Source of the DNA: Allomyces macrogynus ATCC 38327 | Lineage: Eukaryota; Blastocladiomycota; Blastocladiomycetes; Blastocladiales; Blastocladiaceae | DNA length: 18,512 bases | Direction: 5' to 3' | Assembly: GCA_000151295.1 (NCBI GenBank) | Contig: GG745382.1 | Span: 60,593 to 79,104 of the forward strand | Shown here: in pieces, positions 1 to 8,971 of the stretch | Position numbering within the stretch: the first letter of the stretch is position 1 | Layout: every line of letters starts with the position of its first letter | Translations under genes and position numbers: made by a program | The notes under the pieces: generated by a model | The model's input: the letters and a program-made list of their open reading frames with translations, nothing else | Told to the model about the DNA's origin: nothing | The model's database searches: none

Positions 1-248
1 TCCCTCGCTCAGACGCTCGGATTTCCCTCTAGAAAGATGCCCTGTATCAATCAAAAAATGAATAAAAATAAACCGGGGTGGGGGGGAGGGGCCGAGGATA
101 TCCACACAAAAAAGTTGCCGCGCGAGCTCGTCCACATGGCACGTGCGGACGGGGCGGGGAAATAAAAAAAAAAAAATTGGAAGCGACGGAGCGTCACCTA
201 ACACGAAGCAAACGATCGACAGGCCGGTCGTGATACACGTGCAAGCGC

Positions 249-1364
249 TCACACGGCCGGCGGCAACGCGCGTGCTCCGGCCCTGCGCACGGCCCGCGCC
301 GTCCGTGAGGACCGGACGCGCGGCGACGGTGGTGGCGACGGGTACGTGAACGGCACGTGCGCGCGCACGGCTGCGGCCGCGTCGTGAATGTCGGGCTCGA
401 CCCACCACGCGTAGTACGTCGTGGTGGTCGTGGTGGTCGTGGTGGTCGTCGTGGTCGTGGTTGCGGTACTGCTGTTCGACCCGTTCGACGGCGCGTCGCT
501 ATCCTCAGCGTCATCGTACACCCGCAACCGCCGCCTTGGCGACACGAGCAATGGTGCAGCGAGAACGGGCGGTGGAAGCGTGGGAGTCAGCGGCCACATG
601 GACCACGCGAGCCAGGGCGCCGCGGATGCATACACGGCCGGTGCGGGTGGCGGTGGCGTCGGGTGCGGTCGGACGCGCGGTGCATGGTGCCCGGTGCGCG
701 GTGACTGCGGTATTCACAACGCCACACTCATGATTAGTTCCCTGGGCGTTTGTGGAAGAAACGAGAGCGAAAACGCAACGAAACGCACCTTGGCCAACGA
801 CGTCCACGTCGATTGCACATACCGCAGTACTGGCCGCACGTACCGCTTGAACGCGCGGTAGACTCCCTATCATAGGTGTGCGTCAGTTACCCGCTCATAC
901 TCAATGATAGCGGCGCTGCGGAAGCGTACCGGCTGCTTTGCGACAAGCATCACCGCGACCACGGCCACCTTGAGCGCAGCGACCGCAGCGCGCGGCAGGA
1001 CACGCGGGAGGACCTGGTCGGCCGCGCGCTCGACCGCGTGCATGCCGACGACCGCGATCCAATAGACCAAGTGCGCACGCACGGCCCGCGCGCGGCGCCG
1101 GCGGTCGGCACTACCATCATCGCGATTGCGGTCGTCGTCGTGCGCGAACCAATCCTTGCTGGACCACGGATCGTGGCGGCGCCGTGATGACGAAGGCGTG
1201 CTCGGGGCCGAGAGGAGTGCGAGCGTTGCGTACAGCGACGACGTCGTCCTGGATTGTGGGCGTGAAGAGATCAGACGGGAGCCACTTGCGCACGACCGAA
1301 GAGAGTAGGAGACGTACAGGTACGCCTTGGCGAGCGTCACCGGGACCGGGTCGCTGGCGCCCAT
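249..1364 (-). CDS. putative TB2/DP1/HVA22 (REEP-like) membrane protein, tentative 3-exon model
   Basis: Proposed exons on the minus strand are 1364-1318, 1248-891 and 704-249, in frame throughout, giving 286 aa. Intron 1 (1249-1317, 69 nt) has a GTACGT donor and CAG acceptor. What suggests the family is a hydrophobic stretch beginning HLVYW (about residue 75), followed by a Glu ten residues later, an Asp, two prolines and a second hydrophobic stretch ending the domain. This spacing resembles the LTYW...E...D...P...LK pattern of TB2/DP1/HVA22 hairpin proteins, which shape tubular ER. A basic/acidic insert of about 45 residues before HLVYW is unusual. If the second intron (705-890, GTAACT donor) is not used, the protein ends at 870 with 141 aa. 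The last exon encodes a Pro-rich segment, an acidic Ser/Asn patch and a run of about 15 Thr, with GC-rich third positions like true exons nearby. The start ATG at 1364 has a CGCC context. Family assignment is weak; strand and first two exons are more certain than the tail. Confidence 0.4.
417..462. repeat. GTG/GTC trinucleotide microsatellite
   Basis: An imperfect triplet array of GTG, GTC and CGT-type units. Read on the minus strand in the frame of the proposed last exon of the upstream hairpin-like gene, it encodes about 15 consecutive threonines (ACC/ACG codons), flanked by an acidic Ser-rich patch and a YYAWW segment. The mix of ACC and ACG codons suggests selection for Thr rather than pure slippage. 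A shorter stretch of the same type lies near 6655-6680 in the promoter region of exportin-2. Confidence 0.85.
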
Positions 1365-1635
1365 GGCGGGATGCGCGCACGGCGGCAGCGGCGGCAGCGG
1401 CGGCCGGGTGGAGGATCAGGGTGGAGTGGGTCGTGCAGTGGCGAGAGCGCCGCGGGCGCAGCGCGACAGAAGAAGGGTCGAGGGCAGCGGGCGCGCACGT
1501 CACCAGGACACGTCAGCGTCAGCGCGAGTTGAGGAGTATCCTTGGGAGCACCGTGGCCCGTTTCCTGGAGCGCCCGAAGCTGCGTGGAGCAGGGAGCAGG
1601 GCTCGACGGTGGGCGGGGGGCAAGCCACGGGGCGA

Positions 1636-1657
1636 GGTTGGTTGGCGGGTTGGTTGG
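1636..1657 (+). other. GG-run cluster, possible two-tier G-quadruplex
   Basis: Six GG or GGG runs separated by TT or C in 22 nt (GGTTGG units flanking a central GGCGGG). GGTTGG repeats can form two-tetrad quadruplexes. It sits about 270 nt upstream of the proposed minus-strand REEP-like start codon, so it could lie in that promoter, but no function can be shown from sequence. Confidence 0.35.
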
Positions 1658-2803
1658 TTATCGGTCCTCGCCGACCAGAGGCGAGGGCAGCGCTGCGCAA
1701 CCACCACCGACAGCGCGGGAGGGGCACGGAAGCAGCAGACCACGGCGTGGGCCGTTCTTGCGGTCCTTGTTGGTCGAGCGGGCCGCAACGGGCCAGCCAA
1801 TGATCACAAGGAGGCCGCGAACGGGGCGTCGGCGGCGGGCACCAGCGGGCCCGAGATTGGTGCTGGCGACGGCAGTGCCGTGGAGGTGCGAGGGTCGCCG
1901 AGCGAATGCGCCAAGTTGCGAGTGCGGGCCAGGGCCAGCGCAGGGTGGAATGAGGTCGCTTTCGCGCAGGTTGGTCGTTGGCGAGAGAAGCGTGGCCAGC
2001 TCAGTCTCGCGTGCTGCGACCTGGGCCTTTTCTGTTGAAGACTTGAAGGTCGCCGACAAGTCGAGCGGCGGTTGCGCCTTGCATAAAACGTGCGCACTTG
2101 CGGCCGCGCCCGTCGCCGACGCTCCCGAGCCATCACTCGCCGATGATTTTCGATATCCACGGCGTCGCCATCGAGCGCGACCGGCCTCTCTCGCGCGCGG
2201 CGGACTGGACGATGCCAGCAGGCCAGAGCACATTACCCTGTAAATGTTTGCTCACCTGTTGCAAGCTGTGATCTTTAGCTCGCTTTTTGGAGTAAAATGT
2301 ATCCACTCACTCATCGTAATTACACGCATAAGAAATGGTGGATCATGGGCGGGACGGACGGAGGATTGAAATTCCTGCCACGCTCATGATTCCCGCAGAA
2401 ACCGGGGAAAAGACGCGCCCAAAATGGAGCAAATGTTTGAGCGGATACGCATCATTATAATTCTCTCCCATGGCAGACGGAGAGGGCAGAAAACCACTCG
2501 GACCGGGCGCGCTGGATGACCGATGGCTGGAGAGAGGGTCGCTCGCTGCTGACGCGGTTGCTAACGATGGTTTCGACAATTAGCTGGATGCACTGTTGGG
2601 GCTGGGCGGACCTGGCCGGTCAGTGGGCGAGCGACGATGGGCGAGTCAGCTCGTTTATCTGTCTGTTGGAGACGGTTCAACCACGGCTGCGCACGCAGCA
2701 CTTCCTCCACGCCTTCCACTCGTTCGACTTGATCGCGCGGTCCTGACACGGCCGCTGCAGCCTGGAACTTCTCCGGCGACCATGCATCTCACTCCCGGTC
2801 AGG

Positions 2804-3196
2804 TCAATGCCCGCACGGCTGCTGATCGCCTTGCGCCGCAGCAATGGCAGCAGCGCGAGCAGCACTTGCCGTCATGTTGGTTGGCCATGACGGCACGATC
2901 ACGTCCTCATCAACACGCTCGCCCACGCTTGCACTCCCGTGAGTCGCGGGTGACGGGCCCTCGACCCGGACTTGCGGCCGCGCGTCATTCTCTGCACCAT
3001 CCACGCGCCGTCCAACATCTGCACCGCGTCCGCGTTCAGCAGCAACAGCAGCGTCATACGCCGTCAACGTTTTGTTGCTGGAAAAGAGCCGAAATGCGAG
3101 CGTGCGTGTGAAGTCGAGGTGAGTCGTTGCGCCGTGCAAGTGGTGGAGCATGTGCGGGACAAGCGCGCGACGTTGGATCTCAGCTGGGACGGGCAT
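2804..3196 (-). CDS. hypothetical ORF, 130 aa, weak
   Basis: An ATG-initiated minus-strand frame beginning MPVPAEIQRRALVPHML, running 130 codons to a TGA. Its first 55 residues have a balanced composition (aromatic, Leu, His, Thr) and fairly GC-rich third positions. The second half is Ala/Arg/Asp-rich and less convincing. It lies about 245 nt downstream of the exportin-2 stop on the same strand, so it could equally be part of that gene's 3' flank. A plus-strand frame (2596-3111) overlaps most of it. I recognise no domain, signal peptide or membrane segment. Confidence 0.2.
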   Translation of the reverse strand: MPVPAEIQRRALVPHMLHHLHGATTHLDFTRTLAFRLFSSNKTLTAYDAAVAAERGRGADVGRRVDGAENDARPQVRVEGPSPATHGSASVGERVDEDVIVPSWPTNMTASAARAAAIAAAQGDQQPCGH

Positions 3197-3441
3197 GTGG
3201 GGATTATATGTGGGACCGCACACCGGCGATCGGTTGGTGGTGGTGTTCTCCGGCGGTGGGCCTGAGTCGAGGGGCCGATCAAGTGGCGATCACTTTGCCC
3301 ACGCTCGCCCACTCCTCCTCCCAAGGCATTCGCAACCAAAAGAGAAAACTAAATTCCTCGTCTGCCAAATCGCACGCCAAGTCAAAACCAAGGAAAAACA
3401 AAATGCGACCCTCTGGGCACCCTACTCTCCACCCAATAACG

Positions 3442-6400
3442 TTACTGCGCGCCCGCCGCCAACGCGCGCATCCGCGCGACCGCGACATCCCCCGCCTGCG
3501 TCACCGCCTGTGCGACCGCCGGGCTTCCCGCCGCCGCGCGCTCAAGCGCCTGGGCAAAGTAAGCCACCGCTGACTTCACCGCGGGCATCGCATCGAGCTT
3601 CCTGTCCCCCGCCGCGTGCAATTTCGCAAACCCGGCCGAGTACGACATTTCCTCGAGCGCGTCTGTGTCGACGTCAGCCGCGGCGATTTCGGCCGTCGGG
3701 TCCGCGGCGAGATGCACGAGCGCGACAATCAGCGGCGCCGTCAGCTCAGCCGCCGCGGGCGATTCGGCGAGCAGGCGGCCGAACCCGAGCAGGACGGCGC
3801 GCTTCGGCGCGCGGCCCGTGAGTTTGCCGATGCCCGGCGCGACAAAGTGCGAGATGAGCGACGTTGCGAGGCCCGGCTGGACTTCGCCAAACGCGGCGAT
3901 CGCGGCCTGCGCGTTCGGCTGCGCGACGGCCAGGTAGAACGCCCAGAACTGGATAAACGCCTGCACGAACTTGGGTGCCGGCGACGGGCCGGACAGCTTC
4001 GTGAGAATCACGGTCAGCACGGCCTTGCGGTACGGGGCAAATGCGGCGGCGGGCACGCACGCGACAATGTTTTGCAGCAACTCGAACCCTTGCGTCGCGT
4101 GCGCCTTGGACGAGACGAGTTTCTGGAAAATGCCGAGCACAGCCGCCAACTGGTTGCGCGCGACGAGCACGGGCGCGGCCTTGACCAGGTACGTCTTGAT
4201 GAGGGCCACGAGCGCTGGCACGTTCCCGGCGTTCTCCCAGAGCGTCGGCTGCAGGAGCGGCGGGAGCAGCGCGTCATACGCCGGCGGCACCACTGTCGCC
4301 GACGCCGGGTGGTACGCAAGCAGTTGCGCCATGACCTGGAAGACATACGGCATAAACTCGGCAATGTCCTGCGCGAGCATCGCCTGGAAGACCGGGAACA
4401 GGTACTGCTCAAACTGCGCGACCGCGGCCGCGTCGCGGTCGCACGTCGACTTGATGAGCGCGGCAATCGACTCGAATAGGTAGTGCGTGAATTTCGGGTT
4501 GCCCGGGTTCGCCATGGTCAGCTGCAGCGCGTGCACGCACACGGGCAGGACCGTCCCGGCGTCGGCCGCACCAGTGCGCAGGCACCGGTACAGTGCCTTG
4601 GCGACATAGTCGTGCTCCTGGCACTTGAGCGGGTCGGTCTGCGCCTGCAGGATCGCAGCGAGCGCAGCAACGAGCGCCGGCAAGTGCGGCACCACCGCGG
4701 CCGCGGGCAGGTCCTTGACAAGCTGGTCGACAACGACGGCCGCCCACGTGGCCACAGCAAACGACTGGTCGCGCAAGTGCGCGCCGAGCAGCGGCAGGAC
4801 CGCACCGGCGTGCGCCTCGATCAGCTGCCGGCGGAACATGGACAGGAACCGCAGCGCGTTGACGGTCGCGATCCCGCGCGATGCCTGCAAGTCGGCGAGC
4901 ATGTATTGCGCAAAGAACTCGGGCACGTTGAGCGCCGTCGACCGCACGCCCGCTGCGGTTGTCGCGTGCGACTTGGACGCGACGGCCATGAACAGCGAGA
5001 CGGCCGCATCCTTGGTCTTGAGGTTGGGCTTGGCCGCGTCCGCCGCCATAAACTGCGTAATGTACTGCACGCACAGGTTCGTCACGGGCACCTCGTGCTG
5101 CTCGAGCAAGCCTTTGACGAGATCGGCGGCCGACCGCTTGCGTGTATCCGCGTCAGACCCTTCCAAGTCGCGCCGCACGTACTCGACGGGCTCGTCCTCA
5201 AACTTTTCCTCGTCCGACTCGCGCAGCTGCATGTTGGGCACGACAATCTGCTCGACAATCGACTTGAGCGTGGCCTCGGACTCAAACTGCTTGGCGTATG
5301 CCGGGCGGCGCACAATCGTCGTGAGCAAAGCCATACCGCGCGCGACCAACACGTCGTGCTTGGGCAACGTCGACGTCTTGGTGAGCAGCATCCAGGTCGC
5401 CTCAACAAACGCAGCCAAATAATTCCACTCTTCCGAGTACTTGTCGGTATACAGCGCGGCAATGTCGCAAATCGCCGCGCGCACCTTGTCGAGCGTCGAC
5501 GCGTCCTCGTCCGAGTCCGACTCGAGCAGCGGCGCGTCGATCGCCAGGTACTTCAAGAAGACCGGGAAAAACTTTTCCTGGTTCTCTTCAAACTGGTAGG
5601 GCAGGTCCTGCACGTTCATCGACAGGTAAAGCTTGGCGAGCAGTAGGAACGTGTGCGCAAACAGGTCGGCCGCGGCCTTGTCCTTGGTCGCGATCGCCGC
5701 CGTCAGCCGCGCGTCAGCATCGAGGAACAGCCGCTCGTAGGTCTCGTAAAAGGTGTCAATGACCAGCTTGATTTCCTCAATCACCGCGTTGGATGAGTAC
5801 TGGTGGCGCCACCTAAAAACCGGCCAAGTGGTGAGCGGGGAGCTGGATGCGGGCAGGTCGATTGCCCAGGCGCAGAGGCGACGCACTTTTTGAAGATCGA
5901 GTGCGCCGTTTGCAGGACGCCGTTGTTGACGTGGTAGTTGTCGGGCGTGAGCTTGCTGACCAGGTCCTAGACAACGTTCACCATTCAGGTCAGTCATCTG
6001 GTCACGTCGTTGGGCACGCGCCATCCACTCCTAAACATTACCGTGATGAGCGTGGGCCAGTTGCCCGGGAAATCGGCATTGGCCATGATCGTGACGGCGT
6101 CGGAAATCTGCAGCTGCAGCCGCGGCGGCGCGGCAATCATGACGTCCACAATTGCGGCCTTGATGGTCGCGCGGTCGGCATCGGCAATCTTGTTGACCTC
6201 GTCGACGACCCAATGGCGCTTGACGAAATTCTTAAAGTAGACGGCGCCCGCAAACCGCACGTTCTGGTCCATTTGGTCGGCGGCAACGAGCTGCAGCAGG
6301 AACGGCGCAAAGCCAGCGTGCGTCTCGATCTGCGCGAGCTCGGCCTCGGCTACCATCAGCGGGGGCTGGGCGAGTGAGTCCCTGTGCGCGAATTGGAGTC

Positions 6401-6487
6401 CGAGGCGAATGCATTCGCACCTTGCCGCTGCGTGGCCGGGTTCAGCGTGCGCTGAAGAGCGTTGGCGACCGTCTGGACGTCGGCCAT
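3442..6487 (-). CDS. CSE1: exportin-2 (Cse1/CAS), importin-alpha re-exporter
   Basis: Exons 6487-6421, 6349-6042, 5966-5887 and 5812-3442 join in frame to 941 aa, close to yeast Cse1 (about 960). Cse1 is a HEAT-repeat karyopherin that carries importin-alpha out of the nucleus with Ran-GTP. The N-terminus (MADVQTVANAL) and the following importin-beta N-terminal-type region (GAVYFKNFVKRHWV, then DFPGNWPTLI) match the family. Exon 3 supplies NNGVLQTAHSIFKK, equivalent to the yeast 'GVLTVAHSIFKRW' segment. EYVRRDLEGSDADTRKR at about residues 362-378 is a Cse1 hallmark. Further conserved blocks are NPKFTHYLFESI, EFMPYVFQVMAQLL and LGIFQKLVSSKA, and the C-terminal CAS domain is complete. Introns are 71, 75 and 74 nt, with donors GTGCGA, GTAATG and GTGCGT. 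Start chosen at 6487 because it fits the family N-terminus and has a good GCC-ATG-G context. It is divergent from the DUF707 gene. Confidence 0.96.
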
Positions 6488-6970
6488 GGCGATTACTGGT
6501 CGATTTCGGAGGCTGGGTGCGGTGCAGAGGTGAGGACGCGTCGATCGGAGCGCGTCTGGAGCTGGATCGCAGGTTGAGAGCGCGGCGGAGCGACTGCGGA
6601 AAGTCGCGCTGCGTTGGTCCAAGGCGCGGAGGGCGTGGTCGACGTGTCGATCAGCGTCGTGGTCGTGGTGGTCGACGACAATTTGTGATCAGGACGAAAC
6701 CAGCCGAACAGAACGACGAGGCGGTCGATTCTGCGGTGAGCGACCCGCGTGACTGCGGCGTGAGCCTTTGTGGCGCCGCTCACTCATGGGCGCATGCACG
6801 AGGCCGCCAGTTCGAGCCTCGGCGCGTGCAGTTGTTTGGAGCCCCGTCCGGGGCCGCCGGTTCATGAACGCGCCTTTTGCTCGAGCCCTTGGCTCTCTCC
6901 CCAAGTCGCGTATTTGCAACCAACCACCAACCACAACGACTGCACCTTGCACCAAGCACCCGCCGCGGCC
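6488..6970. promoter_or_regulatory. shared divergent promoter region (exportin-2 / DUF707 gene)
   Basis: The 483 nt between the two divergently oriented start codons must hold both promoters and 5' leaders. I see no clear TATA box on either side. A GTC/GTG-rich triplet stretch lies around 6655-6680. The last 50 nt before the DUF707 ATG are C/A-rich (repeated ACCAACCAC-type words), resembling a 5' leader. No start-site position can be assigned. Confidence 0.5.
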
Positions 6971-8971
6971 ATGTATGCGCCCGCCAACACCGACGACGAC
7001 TGGTCGTGGGGCGCCAACAGCGACGACGAGCAGCACCAGCATGACCGCGGAGACCAAGGCTCCGAGGACGACGGCGTACTTGTACCTGCCGCGCACGATA
7101 CCACGCTGTTAGCCCCGGAAATCAACATCAGCACCGATGCGCACGACGTGCCGGCGCTTCTCCACCCTCTCGCCGACGAGTGGCCATCTCCCGCCTCGTC
7201 GAGCGCGCCTCGCACATCCACCGACCGGCCTGCGCGACCGTATGGCCATGTGCGCCGGTCCTCGTCAGCGCTCGGCGCGACTCCACCCTCTGGTTTCGTA
7301 CCCATGCGTCGCCGGTCGTCGGTGGTCGCGGTCCCGACCGACCTGTTGCTCGCGTACGCGTCCGGCCGACCACGAAGCACGACGCCAAACGGGTCCCGTT
7401 CGGCATCCAGCAGCAGCATCACGCCCGCGGCAACGGTCGTGCCCATGGGCGTGGAGGGTGCCGACCCGACCGTCTCTGACCACGACGGCGAGGGGGACGA
7501 TGATGACGAGCTTACGCTGATTGGCCATGGCCACGGACCGCAACGGGCACCAAACAAACCCGCCGCGTGGTTCTGTCCGCTCGTCGTGGCCGCGCTCATC
7601 ACATTTATGCTCGCCGTGGCCAGTATTCGCGCGTGGCTCCTGTACGACCCGAACGCCATTGCCGCGCAATTGCAGAGTGCCGAGGAGGTGGTCGTCTTCC
7701 AGCGGTCGCGCGCCGACTCGAGCCTCGCGTTCCTCGACCCGGTCCCGCACCCATCGCTCGCTGACGGCGGCGCAGTGCCCGCCGTCATTCCGGCCGTTCC
7801 GCCGCCAGCTGATTCGTCAAACGTTGCTGAGGCGCGCCGGCAATGGCCCACGTCGACCAATGGCCTCTCGGCCCCGCTCGACCCACCGCGCAAACTCGGC
7901 CTGGTCCTCTTGACCGCTGGCGCGGGCGCGAAATCCAACGTCGACGCCCTCGTGCGCCGTTTCGGGCTCGACCACTTCGCCTTCATGATCTGCCACTGGG
8001 ACAATGCGACCTGGACCGAGTTCGACTGGTACGCACGCGTCACGTCCGTGCGCGTCGCGCGCCAGTCCAAGTTTTGGTACTCGAAGCGGTTCATCCCGCC
8101 CGAGGTCGCCATGGCCTACGAGTCGGTCTGGCTGTTCGACGACGACTTGCAGCTCGAGCCGGGCTGGGACCCGGCCGAGTTTGTGCGCAATATGATCAAG
8201 TACAATATCCAGTTTGCGCAGCCGAGCTTGTCCAAGGGCGAACACGGGATGCAGGGGACGGTCGTCAAGCGCGTCGACGGGTCGCCGCTGGGGCATTTCA
8301 CCAATTTTGTGGAGATGATGGGTCCGGGTACGGTGGAGATTTTGTACTGGCGCTCGTGGTCGGGTATGGGCTCACGGTTTCGTCTCTGTCCGTAGTGATC
8401 TCTCGAGGTGCTTACACTTGCGCGTGGCAGCTCATGCCGGTACGCACTCTCACGACCGTCTCCGTCTCTGCCGTCCATTTGCTGATCCTACTCCCGCTTC
8501 GCTGCACAGTGGGACACGTCGTCGTCATGGGGCGTCGACATCTCGTGGTACCCCGTCTGTGGTACGCTCTCACTCCTCCACCTTCACTCTCCATCTACTC
8601 ATCCTCACCCTCTCCGTCCTGCCCTCCCCTCTCTAGGCGCACTCGGCTACTGCCGGTTTGCCGTCTTCGACGCCTACTCCGTCGCGCACCTCGACGAGCA
8701 CTCGTTTGCGTCCCCGAGCGACCTGAAACTGCAGGAATTTGCACACCATTTCGATATGTTTGGCAAGTACTGCGACTCGAAACCGACCGGCCGACTCGGC
8801 AGGACCGTTTGCAATTGGTGGACGTCGCGGAACCCGGCCATGAGCTACGCGACCGTGCGCGCTATCGTGCCGGACGAGGACGCGGCCAGGACCGACCGGT
8901 GCCCGAAACCCGACCCGAGCAGAGAGGTCGCAGCGGCGGTGCCGTGGGGGTATGTGCGCGAGCTGCATTAG
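6971..8971 (+). CDS. DUF707 domain type II membrane protein, putative Golgi enzyme
   Basis: Exons 6971-8327, 8396-8439, 8510-8561 and 8637-8971 give 595 aa. Introns are 68, 70 and 75 nt, with donors GTACGG, GTACGC and GTACGC. Residues 1-199 are hydrophilic: acidic clusters at the start and near 180, and two basic RRSSS/RRRSS sites (about 95 and 113). One membrane segment (about 200-222, WFCPLVVAALITFMLAVAS) makes it a type II protein with the catalytic part in the lumen. From about residue 310 the sequence follows DUF707: FAFMICHWDNATWTEFDWY (about 336), SKFWYSKRFIPPEVA, then VWLFDDDLQLEPGWDP with DDD at 390-392. FVEMMGPVISRGAYTCAW is assembled across intron 1, then SWGVDISW and GYCRFAVFDAYSVAHL. 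This matches the family's WVEMMAPVFSR...AW and GW-GLD blocks. DUF707 is common in plants and algae, and its biochemical role is unsettled. A glycosyltransferase-like fold with DDD as metal motif is inference. ATG 6971 is preferred over upstream in-frame non-ATG codons. Confidence 0.88.

Larger units (their letters stand above)
1365..3441. other. gene-poor region between the REEP-like gene and exportin-2
   Basis: About 2.1 kb upstream of the REEP-like start and downstream of the exportin-2 stop. Several long frames are open on both strands (for example 1184-2038 plus, 2233-1658 minus), but they overlap each other, are Arg/Pro/Ala-rich and match nothing I recognise, as expected by chance in very GC-rich DNA. 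2250-2480 is noticeably more AT-rich and resembles untranslated or spacer DNA. The only items singled out are the GG-run cluster near 1640 and a weak minus-strand ORF at 2804-3196. Confidence 0.5.

Noticed and set aside
1184..2038. Plus-strand open frame of 284 codons
   Set aside because: Arg/Gly/Ala-rich, begins inside the antisense of the REEP-like exons, overlaps other open frames on both strands, and has no recognisable domain; expected by chance in GC-rich DNA.
1658..2233. Minus-strand open frame of 191 codons upstream of the REEP-like gene
   Set aside because: It has an ATG and a short protein-like middle (LDLSATFKSSTEKAQVAARE), but both ends are low-complexity and Arg/Pro/Ser-rich, a plus frame overlaps it, and no splice to the REEP-like exons can be defended.
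3616..6377. Long plus-strand frames opposite exportin-2 (for example 4483-5646)
   Set aside because: Arg/Leu/Val-rich mirror frames created by the GC-rich codons of the real minus-strand gene, which has clear family similarity.
8364..8395. A 32-nt intron starting GTATGG in the DUF707 gene
   Set aside because: It keeps the frame but is far shorter than all other introns and leaves 12 extra residues; starting at GTACGG 8328 gives a 68-nt intron and restores the conserved EMMGPVISR block.
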